Positions 36,430-45,586 of a stretch of 64,000 nucleotides of DNA are shown one piece after another (position 1 is the stretch's first letter; the number at the start of each line of letters is the position of its first letter). Both the position numbers and the translations under genes were made by a program. Source of the stretch: Beijerinckiaceae bacterium (lineage in GTDB: Bacteria; Pseudomonadota; Alphaproteobacteria; Rhizobiales; Beijerinckiaceae); assembly GCA_004564215.1 (NCBI GenBank), contig CP024846.1, positions 1,240,001-1,304,000 of the forward strand, written 5' to 3'. A model generated the notes under the pieces. It worked only from the letters and a program-made list of their open reading frames with translations. It was not told where the DNA came from and did not search any database.

Positions 36430-36457
36430 GAGAGGCCGACTTTTTGGCCGGCCTCTC
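36430..36457. terminator. GC-rich hairpin, likely bidirectional terminator
   Basis: GAGAGGCCG (36430-36438), a 10-base loop, CGGCCTCTC (36449-36457), followed by AATTTAAATTT. It lies between the 25-aa gene and the HugZ-like gene. Confidence 0.55.
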
Positions 36458-36508
36458 AATTTAAATTTCTGCATCGCCAGCGCATAAGCAGAGTGGGAGG
36501 ATAACCAC

Positions 36509-36586
36509 TTACCGCCAGAACAACGCAAGCAGAATTATGATGGGAATCGGCACGCCGAGAAGCCAAAGCAGAACACTGCGCCCCAT
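36509..36586 (-). CDS. 25-residue hydrophobic membrane microprotein
   Basis: Minus-strand ORF MGRSVLLWLLGVPIPIIILL and five more residues ending FWR, preceded by TAGGAGC at correct spacing and ended by TAA. The whole chain is one transmembrane helix with Arg at both ends and a central Pro-Ile-Pro kink. Very short proteins of this type recur in Hyphomicrobiales genomes; role unknown. It lies in the gap between the esterase and HugZ-like genes on the same strand. Confidence 0.65.
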   Translation of the reverse strand: MGRSVLLWLLGVPIPIIILLALFWR

Positions 36587-36726
36587 GGAAAAGCTCCTAT
36601 GTTGTTGGTGCGCCCTGAACGTGTTGGTACTGGAAGGGTTCCGCGAGCATCGCAGCAATGGTCGACAGTGCACGGGACGCGGCCAAGTTTGCCGCGCGGT
36701 GCAAATGCGCCCCGCGCAAATTCGAC

Positions 36727-37644
36727 TCAGGACCCCAGGGCGCGCTTTGCAACACGGAGTTTTGCGGGTTCCTGTCGCAGAAGTCCCCAGGATCTAGCAA
36801 TGTGAAAAGTTGATGAAATTCCGGCATCGCGCGCGAAGGATGCAGGGCTCAGCGGCAAACCATGAATTTTTCCGTCGACGGGAACGCCGTGAGCCATCCC
36901 GTCAATGCTATAATGCTCGACAACGACAGTCCCCGAACTATCGCGCCAGGATATGCGTGTCTGGCCGTCGACTTCATCTTCCCTCGCATCGGTCTCGTCG
37001 ACTTGATGGATGTCGATCCATTGCCTGACCAGCGCCGACGCATTGGCCGGTGTGACGACGTCGTCGTGGCTGCCGTGCCAGACTGAAATTTTTGGCCAGC
37101 GCTTTTGCCCCGGCGACACTTGCCGCACGAGATTACCCCATTCCTCGGACGTACGGCCTTGCACATAGGCCATGGCCTTCATCGCTTCGAAAGTGCCCGA
37201 GGCCGCTCCATAAGGAAGGCCTGCGATGATCGCGCCGGCGACAAACAGATCGGGGAAAGCCGCCAGAAGCGCGCAGGCCATGGCCCCGCCCGCGGAAAGG
37301 CCCGTCACAAAGACGCGCTTGCGGTCCAACTTATGATCAAGCAGCATTGTTTCGACCATGGCGCGGATCGATGCGAGTTCCCCATCGTCGGGCCGAATAT
37401 GCTTTTCTTCGAACCAGTTGAAGCAATTTTGCGAATTGTTCTTACATTTCTGTTCTGGAAAAAGAACTGCGAACCCATGTTGCTGAGCCAGCGCGGACCA
37501 ACCGGTGCCCTGGTCATATTCCCGTGCTGTCTGCTGACAGCCATGCAAGGCCACGACCAACGCCGACTTCTTGGATTTGGGTGGAACACAGGAAAGCATC
37601 CCCAGATTGCCCGGATTGGAGCCGAATTGCCCGCTTTGATGCAT
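36727..37644 (-). CDS. PHB depolymerase-family esterase (alpha/beta hydrolase)
   Basis: A 305-aa serine hydrolase of the extracellular PHB depolymerase/feruloyl esterase-like group. The oxyanion start LVVALHGCQQTAREYDQGTGW (near 30-50), the nucleophile elbow VTGLSAGGAMACALLA (near 112-127), the Asp in VWHGSHDDVVTP (near 190) and the His in DGMAHGVPVDG (near 245) form the triad. No clear signal peptide is present, so it may be intracellular. Actual substrate unknown. GGGAG lies upstream of the ATG. Confidence 0.85.
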   Translation of the reverse strand: MHQSGQFGSNPGNLGMLSCVPPKSKKSALVVALHGCQQTAREYDQGTGWSALAQQHGFAVLFPEQKCKNNSQNCFNWFEEKHIRPDDGELASIRAMVETMLLDHKLDRKRVFVTGLSAGGAMACALLAAFPDLFVAGAIIAGLPYGAASGTFEAMKAMAYVQGRTSEEWGNLVRQVSPGQKRWPKISVWHGSHDDVVTPANASALVRQWIDIHQVDETDAREDEVDGQTRISWRDSSGTVVVEHYSIDGMAHGVPVDGKIHGLPLSPASFARDAGISSTFHIARSWGLLRQEPAKLRVAKRALGS

Positions 37645-37857
37645 TGGGTGGATTTACTCCCGACTCTTTCGAAGTGACGCCCGCGACCTCGCGTTAGCCG
37701 GGCAGACCCAGGTCACAACGTCACGTCGATGGCTCAAATTTGCATTGGATGAAGGCGCGGGTGAGGCGACGGCATGCGTAGTCCCACGCAAACCACGTGC
37801 CCAATCGAGAAGCAAGACCTATTCGGGAAAAACTTGGCGCCGCCTAATTGATTGGCA

Positions 37858-39303
37858 TCAACGATCAGTTTGAAGCGGTACCGCCATGCGCAAGCGAAAT
37901 CCCTCCGGGGCGAATTCGACTTTGACATCCGCCCGAATCTGCTGCGAAAGCACGCGCTTCAGAAGCATCGACCCGAAACCGTCGCGCGACGGAGGTGTTA
38001 CCGGCGGGCCACAGAATTCGACCCATTCGCAGAGAAGTGCGGGTTCTCCATCCTTGTCGATCAAGGCCCAGCCAACCTCAATGCGGCCTTCTTCCTTCGC
38101 CAAGGCCCCGTGCCGGACGGCATTGGTCGTCAGTTCATGAACCGCCATGCCCAACGGCACCGCAATTTGCGAGGGCAGTTCGACAGCCGGCCCCGAGAGA
38201 TGAATCCGAAGGCCAAGATCGTCGGAATAGGGGCCAAGCTCCTGGGTCAGCAATTGCTGGAAGGAAATCGATTGCTGAGGCTGCTCGGTCATGACTGCAT
38301 GGGTTTTGGCCAGCGAAGCAATGCGCCCGGCGAAGGCTTCCTGGAACGCCTCAATGGTCGCCGAGCTTTTCGCCGTTGTGTTCATCACGCCTTGCACGGT
38401 CGCCAACGTATTGCGCACGCGATGGTGTAATTCGCGGATCAGCAGAGCTTGCCGCTGCTCGGTGCGCACATGATCCGTAACGTCATTCCCCTCGATAAAG
38501 ATTCCGGTAACCTCGCCGTGGGTGCCTAGGATCGGCTGCCCGACGAAATCGATGTAATGCTCCTCAAGCTCGCAGTCCGGCGCATCCTGCAAGAAAATGC
38601 GCGTCTTGCGGCCAACATGAACTTCCCCGGTCTCGAATATTTTGTGCAGAATGCGGGGATAGTCCTGCCCTTCGGACTCCGGCAATCCTTCCCGTAATGG
38701 CTTGCCAATGAGATCGCGACCTCCGGCCAGCATCAGAAACGCAATGTTGACCAATTCGAACACAAGATCGGGCCCGCGCAAGACGCACATAAAACTCGGG
38801 GCTTGCATGACCAAGCGCCGCAGATGATGGACAGTCGCCAAAAGCGTCTGGTTGAGCACCTGCACGGACCCAGCCATTTGCACGAGTCCCTCGCGAGGCT
38901 GTGGCGCCGGCGGCAGACCCGTCAGATTCTTCGATAGCTGAAGTTCTGAAATATCCTGAGCATTCTTGAGCAGATATTCGACCTTACCATCCTTGTCGCG
39001 GATCGGTACATGGGTGCAGGTCCATAGACGCTCTTCGGCTCGGCCATTGATCGATACTGCATAGGATACCGACGGAAGCACGTCGACGACCCCGGTGTCC
39101 CGTACGCGGGTCAACGAGTCCTGCAAGATCCGTTGGCTTTCGCCGGTGGCGGGAAAGGCCTTGAAATAATTGAAACCGATCAGAGCCTCGCGCGGCTGCA
39201 GGGTCGCGTCAAGAAAAGCTTGATTCAAGGCGACGATCGTAAAATCCCGGTCCATCACAAGGAATGGCGTCGGAACGCTATTGAAAATGGCCTCGAAATC
39301 CAA
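37858..39303 (-). CDS. PAS-domain HWE-family sensor histidine kinase
   Basis: A 481-aa cytoplasmic sensor. Two PAS folds (residues about 5-120, with VALNQAFLDATLQPREALIG; and about 165-280) precede the HWE kinase core: phospho-acceptor RELHHRVRNTLATVQGVM near 290, N-box MAVHELTTNAVRHGAL near 380, and the diagnostic Trp-x-Glu in CEWVEFCGPPV near 425. HWE kinases are common in alphaproteobacteria, often as light, oxygen or general-stress sensors. The first PAS lacks the LOV cysteine motif. No response regulator is adjacent. Divergent from polA. Confidence 0.9.
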   Translation of the reverse strand: MDFEAIFNSVPTPFLVMDRDFTIVALNQAFLDATLQPREALIGFNYFKAFPATGESQRILQDSLTRVRDTGVVDVLPSVSYAVSINGRAEERLWTCTHVPIRDKDGKVEYLLKNAQDISELQLSKNLTGLPPAPQPREGLVQMAGSVQVLNQTLLATVHHLRRLVMQAPSFMCVLRGPDLVFELVNIAFLMLAGGRDLIGKPLREGLPESEGQDYPRILHKIFETGEVHVGRKTRIFLQDAPDCELEEHYIDFVGQPILGTHGEVTGIFIEGNDVTDHVRTEQRQALLIRELHHRVRNTLATVQGVMNTTAKSSATIEAFQEAFAGRIASLAKTHAVMTEQPQQSISFQQLLTQELGPYSDDLGLRIHLSGPAVELPSQIAVPLGMAVHELTTNAVRHGALAKEEGRIEVGWALIDKDGEPALLCEWVEFCGPPVTPPSRDGFGSMLLKRVLSQQIRADVKVEFAPEGFRLRMAVPLQTDR

Positions 39304-39688
39304 CTTTCTCTCCTCCTGCCCCTTTCAGCTTAGGCAAACGGCTGATGAACCCGGTCGATCTCATCCTCGCTGCGGCCTTCGCAATACTTTGGGGTCGGCG
39401 ACTAGGATGATCTGTCGCGAACAGGCGGTTGTGGCAAGGGAGGACACACTATAGAAAAGCACGCTAATCATATCAATTATCGTAAAGGGTTGACATTTGC
39501 AGCCTCGCTCCATGAGGTACCAAACCTGACCCGCACCGAAGCGGTGCTGGATCAACGAACAAAGACGAGCTACCAATCGTTGCGTAGACGGCGCGCCCTA
39601 TTGCCGTGCCTTGGCCGTTGAACGCCCCTGCAGGCAAAGCGTTCGTTTGCGTGCCGTGCGCGCCTCAATTCGCTGAAGAAACGTGACC
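39304..39688. other. Divergent promoter region, no gene
   Basis: 385 bp between the HWE kinase and polA. It should carry both promoters. A locally AT-rich patch lies at 39440-39500; I see no defined operator. Confidence 0.4.
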
Positions 39689-42600
39689 ATGCCTTCGATC
39701 GAGCGCCCTATCCGCCCCGGCGACCATGTTTTCCTGGTCGATGCATCATCGTTTGTATTTCGTGCCTATTTCCAGTCCATCCGACAGGACGCGAAATATA
39801 ATTACCGCTCGGACCGCTTGCCAACCGGGGCCGTGCGGCTCTTTTGCACCAAGCTCTTCCAATTCGTGCGGGATGGCGCGAGCGGGATCAAGCCGACCCA
39901 CTTGGCCATCATTTTCGATAAATCCGAGAACTCGTTCCGCAAGGAACTCTATCCCCCCTACAAAGCCAACCGCTCGGAACCGCCGGAAGATTTGATTCCG
40001 CAGTTCCCGCTCATGCGGGCCGCCGTGCGCGCCTTCGGACTGAAGCCCATCGAGCAGGACCGTTACGAGGCCGACGATCTGATTGCAACCTATGCCTGTC
40101 AGGCGCGCCAGCTGGGTGCCGATGTTCTCATCATTTCCGCCGACAAGGATTTGATGCAGCTCATATGCCCCGGCGTGGCCATGTATGACCCTGCCTCGGG
40201 CGAAGCGGGCGCCAAAGGGGCGCGAGAAGAACGCAAGATCGGCGTCGATGAGGTTTGCGCCTATTTCGGCGTTCCCCCGGAAAAAGTCGTCGATGTGCAG
40301 GCATTGGCCGGCGATTCAACCGATAATGTGCCGGGCGCGAGTGGAATCGGCCTGAAGACGGCGGCGCAGCTCATCTCCGAATATGGAGATCTCGAAACTC
40401 TGCTCGCCCGCGCCGGCGAAATCAAACAGCCTAAACGCCGCGAAACATTGACCAATCCCGAAAGCGTCGCGCTCATCCGCCTTTCGAAGCAGCTGGTCTC
40501 GTTGGTGCGGGACGTGCCGCTTGAAGTTCCGCTCGATTCGCTCGGCCTCCAGTCGCCGGAGGGAAAAAAGCTGATCGCCTTTCTAAAGGCCATGGAATTC
40601 ACAACAATCACCAAACGCGCAGCTGAAGCCTATGCCACCGATGCGGCGCTGATCGAGCCCGATCCCGATCTCGCCGGACCAGCCGGCTGGCGGGGGCGCA
40701 ATGGGGAAATAATGGCCGAGGTAGCGCCAGCGTCGCCGGAAGGCGCCCCTGCCGCGGCGCCCCGACGCAACGCCCGCTACGGCGAGCAAATCCCGGCGCC
40801 GATCATTGCCACCGGACCCGGCCATCTGGCCGCCACCCGCGCCGCCGAAGGCCTCGCCCGGGGCTTCGATACTAAAAGCTATGAGACGATCTCGAGTTTT
40901 GAAAAACTCGACGAATGTATTCTTGCCGCCTTCGAAGTCGGCGTGATTGCAATCGATACCGAGACCTCTTCGCTGCAGCCGACGCAGGCCGACCTTATCG
41001 GCATCTCCTTGTGCAGCACGCCGGGGCGTGCCTTCTATGTGCCTCTGCACCATCGCGGCGAAGGCGGCGGCGATCTGTTCGGCGGCGGCGAACTGCTGCC
41101 TGGGCAATTGCCGGCCGACGAGGTGCTTGCCCGCCTCAAACCTTTGCTCGAGGACCGCGGTGTCCTCAAGATCGCGCAGAACATGAAGTTCGACTGGCTC
41201 ATCTTCAAACAGCGCGGCATCGAAGTGCAGCCGGTCGAAGATACTTTGCTCTTGTCCTATGTGCTTGACGCGGGCCGCACCGATCATGGAATGGACGTGC
41301 TCAGCGAAAAACATCTTGGGCATAAGCCGATCCAATTCGGCGAGGTTGCGGGCACGGGCCGCACCTTTATCGGGTTCGCGCGCGTGGCCATCGACAAAGC
41401 GACCGAATATTCGGCCGAAGACGCCGACGTTACCTTGCGTCTATGGCGAGTCTTGAAACCGCGCCTGCCGGCAGAACGCATGACCCATGTCTATGAAACG
41501 CTGGAACGCCCGATGATCGAGGCCCTGGCGCGGATGGAACAGCGCGGGATCACGATCGATCGCGCCATTCTCGCGCGGCTCTCCGGCGAATTCGCGCAGG
41601 ACATGGCGCGGCTCGAAACAGCGATCCACGAACTCGCGGGCGAAACGTTCAATCTCGGTTCCCCGAAGCAGCTTGGCGACATTCTGTTTGGCAAGATGGG
41701 GCTTCCCGGCGCCAAGAAAACCGCGACCGGCGCCTGGTCGACCGCCGCCGGCGTGCTCGACGATCTCGCCGCCGAAGGCAATGAACTCGCCGCACGGATC
41801 TTGGACTGGCGGCAGCTTTCCAAACTCAAATCGACCTATACCGATGCCCTGCCCTCCTTCGTCAATCCGGCGACGGGGCGCGTGCATACATCCTACGCGC
41901 TTGCCGCGACGACGACGGGCCGGCTTTCCTCGTCGGACCCAAACCTGCAGAATATTCCGGTGCGCAATGAGGCCGGGCGAAAAATCCGCAAGGCGTTCAT
42001 CGCGCAGGATGGCCACAAACTTATTTCGGCAGATTATTCGCAGATCGAATTGCGGCTGCTTGCCCATATCGCCGATATTCCGCAATTGAGAGCGGCCTTC
42101 GCGGAGGGCCTGGATATTCATGCGATGACCGCCTCGGAAATGTTCGGCGTGCCGATCGCGGGCATGCCGCCGGAGGTGCGGCGGCGCGCCAAGGCAATCA
42201 ATTTCGGAATCATCTACGGCATTTCGGCCTTCGGTCTTGCCAATCAATTGAGCATCCCGCGCGAGGAAGCGAGCGCCTATATCAAGCGCTATTTCGAACG
42301 CTTCCCAGGCATTCGCAGCTATATGGATCAAACGAAAAAGGTCGCGCGCGAAACCGGCTATGTCACCACGATCTTTGGCCGCAAATGCCATTATCTGCGG
42401 ATCACCGCCTCAAATCCCTCGGAACGCGCTTTCAACGAGCGCGCCGCGATCAACGCGCCGATTCAAGGGTCCGCCGCCGACATTATCCGCCGCGCCATGG
42501 TCCGGATGGACGAGGCCTTAGCGCAAGCCAAGCTTTCAGCGCAAATGCTTTTGCAGGTCCATGACGAACTGGTTTTCGAAGTGCCTGACAGCGAGGTCGC

Positions 42601-42718
42601 AGCCACCATCGACGTGGTGCGCAAAGTGATGGTCGATGCGCCGCATCCTTTTTTGCAGCTCGCGGTGCCGTTACAGGTCGATGCGAAGGCGGCACAGAAT
42701 TGGGACGAGGCGCATTGA
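39689..42718 (+). CDS. polA: DNA polymerase I
   Basis: Repair and Okazaki-fragment polymerase, 1009 aa. The N-terminal 5'-3' exonuclease (VFLVDASSFVFRAYF; YEADDLIATYA near 125; GDSTDNVPGASGIGLKTA near 210), a 3'-5' proofreading domain with the DxE signature kept (AIDTETSSLQPTQADL near 420), and the polymerase core: TGRLSSSDPNLQNIPVR (motif near 750), SADYSQIELRLLAHI motif A, RRAKAINFGIIYG motif B and VHDELVFEVP motif C. All three activities look intact. ATG at 39689; a GTG two codons earlier is possible. Confidence 0.97.
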   Translation: MPSIERPIRPGDHVFLVDASSFVFRAYFQSIRQDAKYNYRSDRLPTGAVRLFCTKLFQFVRDGASGIKPTHLAIIFDKSENSFRKELYPPYKANRSEPPEDLIPQFPLMRAAVRAFGLKPIEQDRYEADDLIATYACQARQLGADVLIISADKDLMQLICPGVAMYDPASGEAGAKGAREERKIGVDEVCAYFGVPPEKVVDVQALAGDSTDNVPGASGIGLKTAAQLISEYGDLETLLARAGEIKQPKRRETLTNPESVALIRLSKQLVSLVRDVPLEVPLDSLGLQSPEGKKLIAFLKAMEFTTITKRAAEAYATDAALIEPDPDLAGPAGWRGRNGEIMAEVAPASPEGAPAAAPRRNARYGEQIPAPIIATGPGHLAATRAAEGLARGFDTKSYETISSFEKLDECILAAFEVGVIAIDTETSSLQPTQADLIGISLCSTPGRAFYVPLHHRGEGGGDLFGGGELLPGQLPADEVLARLKPLLEDRGVLKIAQNMKFDWLIFKQRGIEVQPVEDTLLLSYVLDAGRTDHGMDVLSEKHLGHKPIQFGEVAGTGRTFIGFARVAIDKATEYSAEDADVTLRLWRVLKPRLPAERMTHVYETLERPMIEALARMEQRGITIDRAILARLSGEFAQDMARLETAIHELAGETFNLGSPKQLGDILFGKMGLPGAKKTATGAWSTAAGVLDDLAAEGNELAARILDWRQLSKLKSTYTDALPSFVNPATGRVHTSYALAATTTGRLSSSDPNLQNIPVRNEAGRKIRKAFIAQDGHKLISADYSQIELRLLAHIADIPQLRAAFAEGLDIHAMTASEMFGVPIAGMPPEVRRRAKAINFGIIYGISAFGLANQLSIPREEASAYIKRYFERFPGIRSYMDQTKKVARETGYVTTIFGRKCHYLRITASNPSERAFNERAAINAPIQGSAADIIRRAMVRMDEALAQAKLSAQMLLQVHDELVFEVPDSEVAATIDVVRKVMVDAPHPFLQLAVPLQVDAKAAQNWDEAH

Positions 42719-42970
42719 GGGGGGCGTTCGTCAAATGATGTGTTTGTCGGGATGCAGGCAGTCGCGGCTGGATTCCGGCGGCCACTTTGACCCAAAGCGG
42801 GAAGTTCGATCTACCGCTGCTATGCGCCACTAGCGGACTTCGCGGGCTGGATCGCGAAGGCGCTCACAGGGCACGAAGACCAGAGCTCTTCCTCCCGAGC
42901 GGGGGCAAACTGTGCTAAGAATCCGGTGGGTCCAGGGCCAAGGGCCTATCGGCACGAAGGGAGTGACCAA

Positions 42971-43174
42971 ATGCGTTACGTTCTTGCTGCGATCTTCATT
43001 TGCGCGGTCGGTATGCCCGCGGAGTCCGCTCTGCCAACGGTCAGCTCCAATTCGCTTTCGGTGTTGAAAGGGAACCCAATAGTGCATGTAGTGAGGCGCA
43101 ATCGCCCGCACTCTCATCGTCACAGCCGCAGCGGCGGCGGCATCCATCCTTTGGTCGGAAGCGGTGACTACTAA
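42971..43174 (+). CDS. Small secreted basic protein, unknown
   Basis: A 67-aa protein with signal peptide MRYVLAAIFICAVGMPAESA and a mature chain rich in His, Arg, Ser and Gly (VRRNRPHSHRHSRSGGG). A GAAGGGAG site stands 8 bases before the ATG. Similar His/Arg-rich exported peptides of unknown role are common in Hyphomicrobiales. No partner genes nearby. Confidence 0.5.
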   Translation: MRYVLAAIFICAVGMPAESALPTVSSNSLSVLKGNPIVHVVRRNRPHSHRHSRSGGGIHPLVGSGDY

Positions 43175-44052
43175 GTCGGAAGAGAAGCCATAGGGCTTCG
43201 ATTGCGGCGCGAGCCGTCCAGCTCGGACACCGTAGCGGCAAGACGGAATAGATAGCTGTTTTTCAATGGTCAGGCGTGGCAGCATCGACTCCATCTGTTC
43301 GGATGGCGGCGATGGTTTTCCGGTCGCCGATGACTGCAGCATCGCGGACGACCGCTTCGAGCCGTTCATTGACGCTCCGACTAAGTTCGGCGAAGGACCC
43401 CTATAGGTCAATTCGCCCGTATCGGAGTTTGTTTCGGCGGGGCGGCTTGTCCTTCGACTCCGAAAATTGGGCGGCGCCCCGCCAATTACGCAGAGCGCCA
43501 GGTGCCGACATTCGGTCAGACACGATGGATGGCAGGAAAGGGCCGTAAGCAGCCCGTCTTCTCTTTCGACGCTTGGAGTTCGGCTCGAACTCGGACCGTA
43601 TTGAAACTTGTAGCAGTCTTGATAAAGTGCAGAGCTATTGCCGAAATGGATTTCTACAAAAACCAGGCCTTTGCGGCTTTGTTCAAACTAATTCACGATC
43701 TCCGCGAACCCCGACCAACGCCTGATCGGGCGCTCGCCTCGTGCTCTTGTCAGATCAAAACTGAGGTCCCTTTTGCCGAAAATATGGGGTCCCGTTTCGT
43801 CGATCATCGACAGATTGAGGCACCGAACGCTGCCGAAATCGATCATGTCGTTGAATTTGATTGTTCGCGTCCAATTTTGGCCACTCTAGCGGCCTCCAGC
43901 TAATAAAGCGCTTCCGCAGCCTGAAGTGTAACAATAACGGTTGAGAAATTTAGGCAGCGATTATCCGAACACCGCATCTCTGGCCGGTCGCGACGCTCCG
44001 CATTGTTCGGCGCCGGCCTGGCCTCGTTACAGGGACCTCAAGAGGAAACCAT
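43175..44052. other. 878-bp region with no supported gene
   Basis: Several short open frames (the longest on plus, 43502-43903) lack recognisable motifs and convincing ribosome binding sites. I see no repeats or hairpins of note. It may hold degraded sequence. Confidence 0.45.
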
Positions 44053-44385
44053 ATGAAGAAGATCGTCGCACTTGGCCTGGCAGCCGCCCTTTTACTCAGC
44101 TCAACGTCCGCATTCGCTTTTCACAGAAAGCCGAAAGCGCATCTCACATACTCCCCTGACCGTGTCCTGGTCGTGCACAGGGCCCATCGGGATCTTATTT
44201 ATATTCCGCTTGTGACCCCTCTCTTCGACCAAGTTGTCATTCCGGTCCTGAATGGCGTCACGTTCGCAATCGTATCAGGATCGACAATGGTCTTTGGCGG
44301 CGTTGAATATGTTCTGACCAATCTTGCTCATCCACCGCATTCGTGCGTCGCGAAAGACAGCTCGTTGTATAGCTGTCAAGGGTAG
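44053..44385 (+). CDS. Secreted hypothetical protein
   Basis: A 110-aa protein with a textbook signal peptide (MKKIVALGLAAALLLSSTSA, cleaved near AFA) and AAGAGGAAACC before the ATG. The mature part begins FHRKPKAHLTY and contains hydrophobic strand-like stretches (IYIPLVTPLFDQVVIPVLNG) and two Cys near the end (HSCVAKDSSLYSC) that could form a disulfide. No family recognised. Confidence 0.6.
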   Translation: MKKIVALGLAAALLLSSTSAFAFHRKPKAHLTYSPDRVLVVHRAHRDLIYIPLVTPLFDQVVIPVLNGVTFAIVSGSTMVFGGVEYVLTNLAHPPHSCVAKDSSLYSCQG

Positions 44386-44537
44386 GTTTCATCGACCCCT
44401 TATCGAGAATTCACGAGCCTCCTCGCGCCCACGTGGAACTCATTGCGACAGCGAGCCCGCGGCTCCCGCACTGAGGCCGGAGCCGTTGAGGCTCGTTAGT
44501 CCCCCGTTGTCCTCAGACGAGGCCGCGCAAACCGCCT

Positions 44538-45359
44538 TTAGTGCCGCGCGGATGCGCCGTCGGCTCCGTCAATCTGTTGGCCGATCAGCGCGATGGCCCG
44601 CTCATAGACCGTCGCCGCATTCCAGGCCTGGATCGCCGCGAAATTGGCTTCGCCGGGCTGGTATCCCGCGCCCGCCTGCCAGCCATGGGCCTTGAGGAAA
44701 TTGGCCGTGGAGGTCAGCGCGCCGGCCGGGGTTTCGAGACTTCCGCCAGTGCCGTATTCGAGGATGGTCTTGGGCAAAAACTGGGTCTGGCCGATCTCGC
44801 CATGCATGGAGCCGCGCGAACTGGCCGAGAGAACCCCGCGATCGATCAGGGTCAGAGCTGCATAGAGCTGATCGGTGAAATAGGCCGACCGGCGGCAGTC
44901 ATAGGCGAGCGTGGCCACGGCCGACAGGGTGTTCTGGTTTCCGTGCTCTCTGCCAAAGCCCGTCTCCATTCCCCAAATGGCCAGGAGCGGCCCCGGCGGA
45001 ACGCCGTAGCGCTGCTGGATAGACGCAAAAAGGGCCGCATTGGATTGCTTGAGCGCGCGCCCGCGCGAGGCGATCACCGAGCCGCCCCGCTTGGCCAGAA
45101 ACTGATCGAGCGACAAATGGAAGCTCCGCTGGCCACGGTCGGCCGCGATGGTGGCCGTTGCATAATTGGTGGCCAAAAGGGCTGCGACAGAAGAAGCGCT
45201 GACGCCCCTGGCCCTGGCTTCCTCGGCGAACTGCCTCTTCCATGCCTCGAAGCCGGCCGCTGTGTTCCCGCACTGTGCGGCGTCCGCTTTGCTGGCCATG
45301 CCCACGAGCGCCACCAAGGCTGCGATGATAGCTGTCTTGAACTGCCCGCCCTTTGTCAT
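44538..45359 (-). CDS. Lytic murein transglycosylase, MltB type (SLT_2)
   Basis: Cleaves peptidoglycan glycan strands to 1,6-anhydro ends in the periplasm. The 273-aa protein has a signal peptide ending ADA, an N-terminal FEAWKRQFAEEARARGVS, and the catalytic glutamate in LLAIWGMETGFGREHGN near residues 126-142. MHGEIGQTQFLPKTILEYG (near 183) and AIQAWNAATVYERAIALIG near the end are typical of the group. No lipobox is present, so it is a soluble member. Confidence 0.88.
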   Translation of the reverse strand: MTKGGQFKTAIIAALVALVGMASKADAAQCGNTAAGFEAWKRQFAEEARARGVSASSVAALLATNYATATIAADRGQRSFHLSLDQFLAKRGGSVIASRGRALKQSNAALFASIQQRYGVPPGPLLAIWGMETGFGREHGNQNTLSAVATLAYDCRRSAYFTDQLYAALTLIDRGVLSASSRGSMHGEIGQTQFLPKTILEYGTGGSLETPAGALTSTANFLKAHGWQAGAGYQPGEANFAAIQAWNAATVYERAIALIGQQIDGADGASARH

Positions 45360-45586
45360 TCAGAACTCCGAGGTGTGATCGCCGATTCCCGCATTGTTCA
45401 AGGTCTGTGCGTTAATGTCAAAAATTAGCCGCGCTGCCCGGCGAGGCCCCCTCCAAGGGGGCGGACGTCGAGACAATTCCTCGATTATAGGGTAGGTGCC
45501 AGCCCTTGGCCGGCGTAACGGCAACGCTTGGCGCAGGGCATCCAAATCCGCCTGGACCGGCTGATTCGACAGAGCCAAAGGCAGTC
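45360..45586. other. Short intergenic gap
   Basis: 227 bp between two minus-strand genes. GCGAGGCCCCCTCC and GGGGGCGGACG around 45440-45470 could pair as a hairpin; nothing else seen. Confidence 0.3.

Noticed and set aside
43502..43903. 133-codon open frame between polA and the secreted protein gene
   Set aside because: No motif, weak initiation site and mixed composition; I could not support it as a gene.
44423..44434. Second CACGTG-centred site (CCCACGTGGAAC) as another parS
   Set aside because: Only the core and one side agree with parS; symmetry breaks outside CCACGTGG. Likely chance.
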